5,956 nt of DNA, from the NCBI GenBank assembly GCA_030671465.1, contig DAOVIP010000133.1:1-5956 (forward strand), read 5' to 3'. The position numbers and the translations under genes are program-made. Below are positions 1-5,956 of this stretch, one piece after another; positions within the stretch are counted from its first letter, which is position 1, and each line of letters opens with the position of its first letter. Below the pieces are notes generated by a model. The model was not told the origin of the DNA. It ran no database searches and was given only the letters and a program-made list of their open reading frames with translations. The DNA comes from Candidatus Aminicenantota bacterium (GTDB lineage: Bacteria; Acidobacteriota; Aminicenantia; UBA2199).

Positions 1-50
1 AAACTTTTTTTATTTCATTTCCTGATATGGGTTTTTCTGATTTTTTAAGT

Positions 51-79
51 TTGACTTGGTCATGAAAAAAAATTATAAT
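51..79 (+). promoter_or_regulatory. Sigma-70-type promoter of asnS, apparently leaderless
   Basis: A -35 hexamer TTGACT (51-56, one mismatch to consensus) and a perfect -10 hexamer TATAAT (74-79) are separated by exactly 17 bp. The T-rich run 41-46 just upstream of the -35 could act like an UP element, which is an inference. Counting the last base of the -10 as -7 puts +1 at position 86, which is the A of the ATG chosen for asnS. No Shine-Dalgarno-like purine run precedes that ATG. The promoter overlaps the in-frame TTG (56) and ATG (62) codons, so these cannot lie on an mRNA made from it. Confidence 0.72.
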
Positions 80-85
80 TTCAAA

Positions 86-1384
86 ATGAAAAATTGGATA
101 TACATCGAGGATATTTCACAATATGTTGAACAGGAAGTCATCATTAAGGGATGGGTTTACAATAAGCGGGACAGCGGACGGGTCAAATTTATCATTCTAC
201 GTGATGGAACCGGAATTCTCCAGGCCATGATATGGTCCAAGGATCCGGATTTTCATTTGTTTAAGATATTCAATGAGTTAACCCAGGAATCGAGCCTGGT
301 AGTAAAGGGAAAGGTAAAAAAAGATGATCGTGCTCCCGGAGGTTTTGAATTGGAGATTAGCGATATCAATACGGTTCAAATAGCGGAAGAATATCCCATA
401 TCAAAGAAGGATCACGGAGTTGCTTTTTTAATGGAAAACCGGCATCTCTGGCTTAGATCCACAAAACAGGTGGCTATTCTAAGAATAAGAGCTGCCATCA
501 TAAAGGCCATACGAGATTTCATGGATGGACAGGGCTTCATACTGACCGATCCGCCCATTTTGACCGCCAATGCTGCGGAGGGGACCACCACTCTTTTTGA
601 AACCTCCTATTTTGACGAAAAAGCATACCTTTCTCAGAGTGGGCAGCTATATGCGGAAGCCACTGCATTGGCTCTGGGCAAGGTCTATACTTTTGGTCCC
701 ACATTCAGGGCAGAAAAATCAAAAACCCGGCGGCATCTAATCGAGTTCTGGATGATGGAACCCGAATGGGCCTATGCGGAACTGGATGATGCCATCCAAC
801 TGGCCCAGGATTTACTGGTATATGTGGTTGAAAAAACCCTGGAAACGAGAATGCCCGAACTGGAAATTCTGGAGAGGGATATCAAACCTCTGAATAAAAT
901 AAAGTCTCCTTTTCCCCGGATTACCTATGATGAGGCTTTTAATATATTGAAAAAATCGGGAAAATCCCAGACGCCCTATGGAGAAGATCTGGGGGCAACT
1001 GATGAAACCATCATTTCCGAGCAATTTGAAAAACCGGTTGTGATTACACATTATCCGGCTAGTATTAAATCTTTTTATATGCAACCGGACAAAGAGGATC
1101 CGGAAAAAGCATTGTGTATGGATATCATTGCTCCGGAAGGTTATGGTGAGCTGGTCGGGGGAAGTCAGCGAGTTCATGACTATGAACTGTTAATGAGACG
1201 GATTGAAACTCACAAACTATCCCCGGAAGTATTCAAATGGTATCTGGACCTGAGAAGGTTTGGATCTGTTCCCCACTCCGGGTTTGGTCTGGGACTTGAG
1301 AGGACCGTAGCCTGGATCTGCCACCTGACTCACATACGGGAATCAATCCCCTTTCCCCGGATGCTCTACAACCTCTATCCATAA
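86..1384 (+). CDS. asnS: Asparaginyl-tRNA synthetase (AsnRS, class II)
   Basis: This cytoplasmic enzyme activates asparagine with ATP and charges tRNA-Asn. The product is 432 aa, close to short bacterial AsnRS proteins. An N-terminal OB-fold anticodon-binding domain (about residues 1-100, containing GWVYNKR and LRDGTG) is followed by the class II catalytic core. Motif 2 is FRAEKSKTRRHLIEFWM (about 207-223), with the AsnRS-type RHL-EFW signature. Motif 3 is GFGLGLER (399-406), near the C-terminus. There is no bacterial AspRS GAD insertion. Longer in-frame starts exist at TTG 56 and ATG 62. I chose ATG 86 because homologues begin at about this point (MKNWIYIEDI, just before the OB fold) and because the promoter puts +1 there. 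The gene stands alone on the plus strand and converges on pyrF with a 39-bp gap. I see no convincing terminator hairpin with a U-run in that gap. Presence of AsnRS implies direct charging of tRNA-Asn rather than sole reliance on transamidation. Confidence 0.96.
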   Translation: MKNWIYIEDISQYVEQEVIIKGWVYNKRDSGRVKFIILRDGTGILQAMIWSKDPDFHLFKIFNELTQESSLVVKGKVKKDDRAPGGFELEISDINTVQIAEEYPISKKDHGVAFLMENRHLWLRSTKQVAILRIRAAIIKAIRDFMDGQGFILTDPPILTANAAEGTTTLFETSYFDEKAYLSQSGQLYAEATALALGKVYTFGPTFRAEKSKTRRHLIEFWMMEPEWAYAELDDAIQLAQDLLVYVVEKTLETRMPELEILERDIKPLNKIKSPFPRITYDEAFNILKKSGKSQTPYGEDLGATDETIISEQFEKPVVITHYPASIKSFYMQPDKEDPEKALCMDIIAPEGYGELVGGSQRVHDYELLMRRIETHKLSPEVFKWYLDLRRFGSVPHSGFGLGLERTVAWICHLTHIRESIPFPRMLYNLYP

Positions 1385-1423
1385 GAGAAAGTTTCGAAGG
1401 GTGTTCTCCAAATCAATCCGAAT

Positions 1424-2110
1424 CTATTTTTGGATCTCTTCCAGTATTTTTTTGAAAGCATCCCGGGGGTTGTTGCTCTTGGTTATGGGTCTTCCGATAA
1501 CCAGGTAATCACTTCCTTTCTCAATTGCCATACGGGGTGTAAAAACCCTTTTTTGGTCTCCTCTGGCTGACCAGACCGGCCTGATTCCCGGGGTGACCAA
1601 GATGATGTCCCGACCGAATTTGTTTCGGATGGATTCAACTTCACGGGGAGAGCAAACCAGGCCCTTGACACCATTGCGAATTCCCAGGTCACAGAGTTTA
1701 AGAACTACCTCCTCTGTGGAGAGAGCCATGCCGGTTTCCATTAAGTCCTCATCGGAAAGGGAAGTTAATACCGTTACCCCCAGAACCGTCAGATTGGGTT
1801 CATCGCGTGCCGCTTCTACTGCCTGTTGAATCATCTCACCGCCTCCACTCAGGTGGATGGTGGTCATGAAAGGGGAAAATTTCAAACAGGACTTTATAGC
1901 TCCATATATGGTGTTGGGGATATCCTTGAATTTCAAATCCAGAAATACTTTTTTATTTTTACTTTTTAAGTAGTCAATGATCGGGGTTCCGAACTTCAAA
2001 AACGCCTGCAGGCCAATTTTGAATATTACAGCATCCGGAAGCAAGTCTACCAGCATTGTGGCTTCTTGGTAACTATCGGTATCCAGGGCAATAATTATCC
2101 TATCTTTCAT
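1424..2110 (-). CDS. pyrF: Orotidine 5'-phosphate decarboxylase
   Basis: PyrF decarboxylates OMP to UMP, the last step of de novo UMP synthesis, in the cytoplasm. The protein is 228 aa, a normal length for the short bacterial (group 1) family, and is a TIM barrel. The N-terminal strand IIIALDTD (5-12) is typical. The catalytic Lys-Asp-Lys-Asp array is visible as K31 (FKIGLQAF), D58, K60 and D63 (DLKFKDIPNT). The residue before D63 is Lys where E. coli-type enzymes have His. The C-terminal phosphate-binding part is intact: VTPGIRP, then DQKRVFTP, then IGRPI with R207. The ATG overlaps the pyrD stop as ATGA, and only a weak GGGA lies about 10 nt upstream, so translation is probably coupled to pyrD. 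It is the last gene of the pyrK-pyrD-pyrF run. No pyrE follows, as it would in the Bacillus-type operon. The gene ends facing asnS. Confidence 0.96.
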   Translation of the reverse strand: MKDRIIIALDTDSYQEATMLVDLLPDAVIFKIGLQAFLKFGTPIIDYLKSKNKKVFLDLKFKDIPNTIYGAIKSCLKFSPFMTTIHLSGGGEMIQQAVEAARDEPNLTVLGVTVLTSLSDEDLMETGMALSTEEVVLKLCDLGIRNGVKGLVCSPREVESIRNKFGRDIILVTPGIRPVWSARGDQKRVFTPRMAIEKGSDYLVIGRPITKSNNPRDAFKKILEEIQK

Positions 2111-3018
2111 GTTTGCAATTTCCCGGTCAACTCTTTTAAATTTGCTATCTCCAGTTGTTCCATTGTTTCCTTGATCTCCTTAATAATTCTGATTGAAGCT
2201 GCCGGTTCGACCAGGTTGATGGTACCAATCTGAACAGCGGTGGCTCCGGCCAATATAAATTCCAGAACATCCTGCCCGGTCGTGATCCCTCCCATTCCAA
2301 TAACCGGAATATGAACGTTATTGGCGACTTCCCAGACCAGTCTCAGCGCCAGTGGTTTGATGGCCGGGCCTGAGAGTCCGGCAACGATATTGGGAAATAC
2401 TGGTTTGCGGGATTCTAAATCTAGTGCCATGCCCAGAAAGGTATTGGTCAATGAAATGCAATCTGCACCAGCCTCTTCTGCTGAAATGGCAATGGCAGAA
2501 ATATCAGTTACATTTGGCGACAACTTGACCATTATTGGAGTGGAAACACTCTGTTTTATCTGTTTGACCAGTCTGTAAGTATGTTTGTCATCCTGGGCCG
2601 GACAACGTCCGCCTGATTTAACATTGGGACAGGAGATATTAAGTTCCAGAATGGCCACTTCTTCCATCCCGTCGAAGTATTCTGCTACATCCAGATATTC
2701 TTGATCTGTTTCACCGCAAACATTAATGATGATCGGGGTGGATGTTGACTGATATACTCTTTGGATGATCTTTTTTAATTCCTTCATTCCAGGGCCCGGA
2801 AGTCCGATTGAGTTTAACAAACCTGCTGGTGTTTCTTGTATCCGGGGAGGAGGATTGCCCATTCTTTTATTTTTATATATTCCCTTTAGAATAAAGGCTC
2901 CCAGCAGATCAAGATTGAAAAATGGTAAAAATTCCTCCCCGTAACCAAAGGTTCCGGAAGCAGGGATAACAGGATTTTTTAAGCAAATAAAGCCCAGATC
3001 AACAGATAAATCTACCAC
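2107..3018 (-). CDS. pyrD: Dihydroorotate dehydrogenase class 1B, catalytic subunit
   Basis: This FMN-containing TIM-barrel subunit oxidises dihydroorotate to orotate and hands electrons to PyrK. The 303-aa length is normal for the class. Visible landmarks are the N-terminal NPVIPASGTFG (15-25), K45 of LKGI, the substrate loop NSIGLPGPG (69-77) and ELNISCPN with N127 and C130. C130 is the catalytic base; a cysteine here, rather than serine, marks the cytosolic class 1 enzymes. Further landmarks are K165 in VKLSPN, N192 in SLTNTF, the GLSGPAIKP loop (214-222), and the FMN phosphate site in GMGGI (241-245) and IGT (264-266). The adjacent pyrK makes it class 1B (NAD+-linked) rather than class 1A. 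Translation starts at GTG (3018-3016), inside the end of pyrK with a 7-bp overlap. The only ribosome-binding hint is a weak GAG 5 nt upstream, so coupling to pyrK is likely. It overlaps pyrF by 4 bp. Confidence 0.96.
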   Translation of the reverse strand: MVDLSVDLGFICLKNPVIPASGTFGYGEEFLPFFNLDLLGAFILKGIYKNKRMGNPPPRIQETPAGLLNSIGLPGPGMKELKKIIQRVYQSTSTPIIINVCGETDQEYLDVAEYFDGMEEVAILELNISCPNVKSGGRCPAQDDKHTYRLVKQIKQSVSTPIMVKLSPNVTDISAIAISAEEAGADCISLTNTFLGMALDLESRKPVFPNIVAGLSGPAIKPLALRLVWEVANNVHIPVIGMGGITTGQDVLEFILAGATAVQIGTINLVEPAASIRIIKEIKETMEQLEIANLKELTGKLQT

Positions 3019-3776
3019 GCTATCTCATCCATATCAAAAATGGGGCCATCGGTGCAAACTTTCTGATAACCACTTTTTCTGGTTTGAATCACACAACTGT
3101 AGCAAATACCAAAACCACATCCCATCAATGCCTCCAGGGAGGCATAGTCGCGGGTTTTCAGTTCACGGGTGACCTGATAAATACTTTTAAACATATTATC
3201 CGGTCCGCAGGAAAAGGTGATGCTTATACCACTTTTTTGAATGGTTTTTCTGAGGTCGGTGGTCACATTTCCCCTCTTACCGATACTTCCGTCATCCGAA
3301 TACAATAATAATACTTGCAGGGTTAAGGGTTTCAGCAGATCCAGGAGATTAAGATTATGTTTGGATCTGGCACCGTAAATTAAGCTGATTTTGTTCTCTT
3401 TTTGGTATTTTTTGATGGCAAAATGAATCGGTGCGATCCCCCTTCCGCCGGCAATCATGAGAATTGATTGATTGGTTACCGGGGGAAAGGAATTTCCCAG
3501 AGGTCCCAGGACTGAAATTTTATCACCGGGTTTGAACTCTGAAACCAATCGGGACCCTTTGCCAACCACCTGATAATAGATCCAAATGTAGGGAGGATCG
3601 GTCTCAAATATTCCAAATGGTCTCTTCAATAAAGGTTCCATGGTAGAGGAAACACTGATCATAATAAAATTTCCCGGTATGGCCCGGGCGGAAATATATT
3701 CCGAATGGATCTTCAATAAATAATATTCTCCTTGAATTTGAATGTTCTCAACTATGTTGCAGATGTCGTCCCTCAT
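3012..3776 (-). CDS. pyrK: Dihydroorotate dehydrogenase class 1B, electron-transfer subunit
   Basis: PyrK carries FAD and a [2Fe-2S] cluster and passes electrons from PyrD's FMN to NAD+. It is 254 aa, normal length. An N-terminal FAD-binding barrel contains RPFGIF (52-57) and VGKGS (71-75). It is followed by LGPLGNSF (90-97) and the NAD-binding AGGRGIAP (109-116). Then come SDDGSIGKRG and CGPDNMF (190-196). The C-terminal cluster ligands are C220, C225, C228 and C241 (C-x4-C-x2-C-x12-C, ending VCTDGPIF), the PyrK pattern, which separates it from generic ferredoxin reductases. Position 55 is Gly where the flavin-binding R-P-x-S motif normally has Ser. The ATG at 3776 has no Shine-Dalgarno sequence and sits 8 nt after a -10 box, so the operon mRNA may be leaderless. 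This is the first gene of the overlapping pyrK-pyrD-pyrF cluster. Confidence 0.94.
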   Translation of the reverse strand: MRDDICNIVENIQIQGEYYLLKIHSEYISARAIPGNFIMISVSSTMEPLLKRPFGIFETDPPYIWIYYQVVGKGSRLVSEFKPGDKISVLGPLGNSFPPVTNQSILMIAGGRGIAPIHFAIKKYQKENKISLIYGARSKHNLNLLDLLKPLTLQVLLLYSDDGSIGKRGNVTTDLRKTIQKSGISITFSCGPDNMFKSIYQVTRELKTRDYASLEALMGCGFGICYSCVIQTRKSGYQKVCTDGPIFDMDEIAW

Positions 3777-3784
3777 TTTGGTAT

Positions 3785-3813
3785 ATTATCCCATTTATCC
3801 TTTTTTCTGTAAA
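3785..3813 (-). promoter_or_regulatory. Sigma-70-type promoter of pyrKDF with extended -10, apparently leaderless
   Basis: Read on the minus strand, TTTACA (3813-3808) is followed after exactly 17 bp by GATAAT (3790-3785). Each hexamer has one mismatch to consensus. The -10 is directly preceded by TGG, an extended -10 (TGn) element. Counting from the -10 puts +1 near 3778, two bases upstream of the pyrK ATG (3776). A 2-nt shifted alternative, TAATAT, would put +1 on the ATG itself. No Shine-Dalgarno sequence lies between. The hexamers and spacing are seen directly; promoter activity is inferred. Confidence 0.6.
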
Positions 3814-3853
3814 GGTATTGCCGAATCAATCGGGGAAATCTCAGTCAGTTAAT

Positions 3854-3874
3854 TGATCACTGGCGTCGTGATCA
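3854..3874. repeat. Perfect inverted repeat TGATCAC-N7-GTGATCA between the Memo gene and pyrK
   Basis: The arms TGATCAC (3854-3860) and GTGATCA (3868-3874) are exact reverse complements around a 7-nt centre (TGGCGTC). Each arm also contains the 6-bp palindrome TGATCA. On the minus strand it begins 4 nt after the Memo stop codon, and its centre is about 86 bp upstream of the predicted pyrK transcription start. No U-run follows on either strand, so it is not a standard intrinsic terminator. It could be an mRNA 3'-end hairpin for the upstream genes or an operator for the pyr operon. The sequence does not decide between these. Confidence 0.5.
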
Positions 3875-3878
3875 TGAT

Positions 3879-4937
3879 TCAATTCTTATTCAGGAAGAAG
3901 CCAGCAGAAAAATATCCCACCCAGTGTTTCAACGAAAACGGTGCTGTAATGCCGCAACCGGTTTTTTTTATCGGCAAAACTCCATTGCTGTAGGTGTCAG
4001 AATAACAAAAGATTTTTCCCCTTAGAATCCCTTTTCTATGTATGTTTTCTACAACTTTCAGAATGGTCATCATCCCGAAGGGTAAGGAATATTTCCCGCA
4101 CCAAAGGGTATTGTTGTAATCCTGATACGTTTTACCCCACAGTGATCGGGTCAAGCCTTTTATTTTTGCTTTTGAGATATGACCAGAGAGATAGGTCCGA
4201 GCGATTTTTATGTCTTGGGCGGTTGCCAACTGATGAGCTCGGGCATCCTGGCCAAAACAGGTATTGTTGAAATCCTGGCCATAGTGATTGGCATCCGAGG
4301 AAATGAGAAAAAATATATCCCTTCCAAGATGCAAATGATTTTGCCGTATATAAATGGATATGAATTGGGAAATTTCATCAGATATTTTTTCCATTTCCTC
4401 AAAAGGCATTCCGGTAACCATGATGGGTGTGATTTTGATCCCCGGATTAAAATGCTGTAAAAATGGAATGGTGGCCTCTATGGAATGTTCCAGTAGATGG
4501 GCCAGGTTACTGGTGAGGAAATATTTCCCGGTCATCTTCTTTTTCAGGAACTCCCTCAAAGGCGAAATTTGAACCTTGTGCTCAGGGCCTGACCAAAAGC
4601 GAAAATCATCAAATATCAGTTTATTTTGAGGATTTCCGATTTTCTTCCTAACCGTACTGTGGGTCACGCCAAAAATGATAACCTCTTTGGTATTTATATT
4701 TTTGAACAGGGGATAATAGACCTGGGCAGCGTATAAATAATCATCGTGGGGAGAAATGCCTGCTATCAGTTTTAAATGGTTGAATTGGCCACGTTCATTT
4801 GGTTTCAGGAATTTGATCAGGCGATTGAACTGATCCGGTTGCCAGCAATACCCGATATCATCTCTGATCGGGCGGGTATCCTGGCTGAAAATGGAAAAAA
4901 AAATAAAAAAACAAATAATGAATATGAAAATTTTCAT
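3879..4937 (-). CDS. Memo-family protein (AmmeMemoRadiSam system protein B-like) with signal peptide
   Basis: The 352-aa product belongs to the Memo family, structurally related to LigB-type class III extradiol dioxygenases. Its reaction is not established; human MEMO1 binds copper. Matches to the family metal/active-site residues are H64 (in ISPHDDYLY), H93 (FGVTHS), D215 and H218 (ISSDANHYG) and C280 (LWCGKY). The family signature EHSIEATIPFLQ (150-161) is also present. Two features are unusual. Residues 1-18 form a Lys-then-hydrophobic signal sequence ending FSIFS before QD, with no lipobox, suggesting export. Also, the usual PHAGY motif is PHDDY. The protein is longer than typical Memo proteins (roughly 260-300 aa), owing to the signal peptide and a roughly 70-residue C-terminal extension past C280. 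The start is ATG with GGAG 8 nt upstream. The AMMECR1 and radical-SAM partners are not in the window. It lies 53 bp after metG and 102 bp before pyrK. Confidence 0.85.
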   Translation of the reverse strand: MKIFIFIICFFIFFSIFSQDTRPIRDDIGYCWQPDQFNRLIKFLKPNERGQFNHLKLIAGISPHDDYLYAAQVYYPLFKNINTKEVIIFGVTHSTVRKKIGNPQNKLIFDDFRFWSGPEHKVQISPLREFLKKKMTGKYFLTSNLAHLLEHSIEATIPFLQHFNPGIKITPIMVTGMPFEEMEKISDEISQFISIYIRQNHLHLGRDIFFLISSDANHYGQDFNNTCFGQDARAHQLATAQDIKIARTYLSGHISKAKIKGLTRSLWGKTYQDYNNTLWCGKYSLPFGMMTILKVVENIHRKGILRGKIFCYSDTYSNGVLPIKKTGCGITAPFSLKHWVGYFSAGFFLNKN

Positions 4938-4945
4938 TCTGGCCG

Positions 4946-4949
4946 CTCC
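4946..4949 (-). promoter_or_regulatory. Ribosome-binding site of the Memo gene
   Basis: On the minus strand GGAG (4949-4946) lies 8 nt before the ATG at 4937. It supports this start, which also gives a clean signal peptide from the first residue. It is the clearest Shine-Dalgarno sequence in the window and contrasts with asnS and pyrK, which have none. Confidence 0.6.
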
Positions 4950-4990
4950 AGGTATTGTTTTTTGGCTTGAATCTGGTTTTGTTTGATTCT

Positions 4991-5956
4991 TCAGGTTAAT
5001 ATGGCGCCCACTGGGGTTTCTTCCGGAATAATCGGAATATATGGCCTTCCCTCCGCATCCGAAGCTGCCAGTATCATACCCTGGGAAAGGATACCTCTGA
5101 TTTTAACTGGTTTTAAGTTTTTTACAATGATAATTTTTTTGTTTAGCAGGTCTTCCGGCTGGTAATAAAGCGCAACTCCGGCTACCAGGGTTCGCTCTTC
5201 AGTTCCAGTATATACTTTCAATTGAATCAATTTCTTAGTGTCTTGAACTTTCTGGGCCTGCAGTACCAGCGCGACCACCATTTCCACTTTCTTAAAATCC
5301 TCGAATTCAATCATGCCTTCTGTATTTGGTTCCTGATCCATTTTATTATTCTCCTTTGAATCGTCATCGGCGAAAAAATCTTCAATATCAACCCGGGGAA
5401 ATAATTGTTCGGCATCACTGAGTTTAATATTTTCACCGGGATCTTGCCAGCCCAGTCCGGTTCCGGAGAAATTGCAAATTTTGTTTACCTTTTCCGAAGA
5501 GTCCGGAATGATGGGAGATAGCAGAGTATTGACGCTTAGAATTCCCCTGAGCAGGGTTTTCAAGATGCCGGAGAGAATCGGAATTTTTTCTTTGGATTTT
5601 GCCAGGTTCCAGGGCTCGGATTCAACGATGTAGCGGTTTAAATTCCGGATATATTCAAAAATTTTTTCAATCCCTTTGTTGTATTGGTAAGTGTCAAAGA
5701 GGGCCACGACATCCTTTTCCAGAGATAGGTAGTTTTCCTGCAGGGCCAGCTCTTTTTCTCCATATTCTGATTCGGGTTTGAGATTGTTTTTAAAATATTT
5801 ACTGATCATACCGGTAGTCCTGGAAATAAGATTTCCCCAATCATTGGCCAGGTCCGTGTTTATCCGGGTAATAAAGCCCTGGTGAGAGAAATTTCCATCG
5901 GTTCCGATTGAGGCTTCTCTCATCATAAAATAACGGATGGCATCGGAGTTAAAGTG
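4991..5956 (-). CDS. metG: Methionyl-tRNA synthetase, C-terminal part (5' end outside the window)
   Basis: MetRS charges tRNA-Met in the cytoplasm. The reading frame is open from the stop at 4991 through the right edge, giving 321 codons. An internal Met codon at 5926 is not the start: the ten residues before it (HFNSDAIRYF) continue the conserved MetRS block DAIRYF-MRE-DG-FS, which in the family lies just after the KMSKS loop. The Rossmann catalytic domain and KMSKS are therefore outside the window. Present are the helical anticodon-binding domain (from RINTDLANDWGNL, fragment residues 31-43, through the conserved EPW with W116) and an acidic linker (about 190-213). Last comes a complete C-terminal Trbp111/EMAPII-like OB-fold tRNA-binding domain (about 216-321), with KLIQLKVYTG, VKNLKPVKIRG and SQGMILAAS. 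This fused domain is the form that dimerises MetRS in many bacteria. The Memo gene follows 53 bp downstream on the same strand with no visible terminator. Confidence 0.95.
   Translation of the reverse strand, partial: HFNSDAIRYFMMREASIGTDGNFSHQGFITRINTDLANDWGNLISRTTGMISKYFKNNLKPESEYGEKELALQENYLSLEKDVVALFDTYQYNKGIEKIFEYIRNLNRYIVESEPWNLAKSKEKIPILSGILKTLLRGILSVNTLLSPIIPDSSEKVNKICNFSGTGLGWQDPGENIKLSDAEQLFPRVDIEDFFADDDSKENNKMDQEPNTEGMIEFEDFKKVEMVVALVLQAQKVQDTKKLIQLKVYTGTEERTLVAGVALYYQPEDLLNKKIIIVKNLKPVKIRGILSQGMILAASDAEGRPYIPIIPEETPVGAILT

Noticed and set aside
56..85. N-terminal extension of asnS from TTG 56 or ATG 62
   Set aside because: It overlaps the promoter, has no ribosome-binding site, and AsnRS homologues begin near residue 1 as called at ATG 86.
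812..1177. Minus-strand frame of 121 codons inside asnS
   Set aside because: It is fully antisense to the conserved catalytic core of AsnRS, shows no recognisable domain and has composition expected of a shadow frame.
1385..1423. Possible bidirectional terminator between asnS and pyrF (GAGAA 1385-1389 with TTCTC 1404-1408)
   Set aside because: It has a 5-bp stem with a 14-nt loop, is AT-rich and has no adjacent U-run on either strand, so it is too weak to call. Termination for both convergent genes is unexplained.
3084..3308. Plus-strand frame of 74 codons inside pyrK
   Set aside because: It is antisense to the PyrK NAD-binding and [2Fe-2S] region, whose motifs are unmistakable on the minus strand.
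4776..4970. Plus-strand frame across the Memo start region
   Set aside because: It is antisense to the Memo N-terminus and signal peptide, has no recognisable domain and overlaps strongly supported coding sequence.
5924..5926. ATG at 5926 as the start of a separate 311-aa gene
   Set aside because: The frame stays open to the window edge, and the preceding ten codons encode conserved MetRS sequence, so it is an internal Met of metG.

Overview
The window looks like a compact bacterial chromosome segment of moderate, slightly AT-rich composition. It holds six protein-coding genes, one of them cut by the right edge. No rRNA, tRNA, insertion sequence, CRISPR array or other mobile-element signature was seen. 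The set is housekeeping: two aminoacyl-tRNA synthetases, three late pyrimidine-biosynthesis genes and a Memo-family protein. The dihydroorotate dehydrogenase is class 1B with its PyrK flavin/iron-sulfur subunit, which uses NAD+ and suits an anaerobe or facultative anaerobe. The AsnRS motif 2 resembles the Thermus type more than the E. coli type. The overall impression is an anaerobic bacterium from a poorly cultured lineage. Something like Aminicenantes is possible, but that is an impression, not a demonstrated assignment.

Layout. Positions 1-85 hold a T-rich stretch and a near-consensus promoter for asnS. asnS (86-1384, plus strand) encodes asparaginyl-tRNA synthetase. It converges on pyrF with only 39 bp between the stop codons. 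On the minus strand, in transcription order from the right edge, come metG (C-terminal part, running off the window), a Memo-family gene with a signal peptide, pyrK, pyrD and pyrF. pyrK/pyrD overlap by 7 bp (GTG start) and pyrD/pyrF overlap by 4 bp (ATGA), so these three form a tight, probably translationally coupled operon. A 102-bp gap separates the Memo gene from pyrK. It carries a perfect 7-bp inverted repeat and a good promoter for pyrK.

Function. PyrK and PyrD together oxidise dihydroorotate to orotate, with electrons passing from FMN through the PyrK [2Fe-2S] centre and FAD to NAD+. PyrF decarboxylates OMP to UMP. The intervening enzyme, orotate phosphoribosyltransferase (pyrE), is not in the window.

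Two points deserve attention. Both promoters I can read (asnS and pyrK) place the predicted transcription start at, or 2 nt before, the start codon with no Shine-Dalgarno sequence, so both mRNAs look leaderless. The Memo gene between metG and pyrK instead has a GGAG ribosome-binding site. The Memo protein itself carries a hydrophobic N-terminal signal sequence and a PHDDY metal-site motif, which points to an exported member of a family usually regarded as cytoplasmic.
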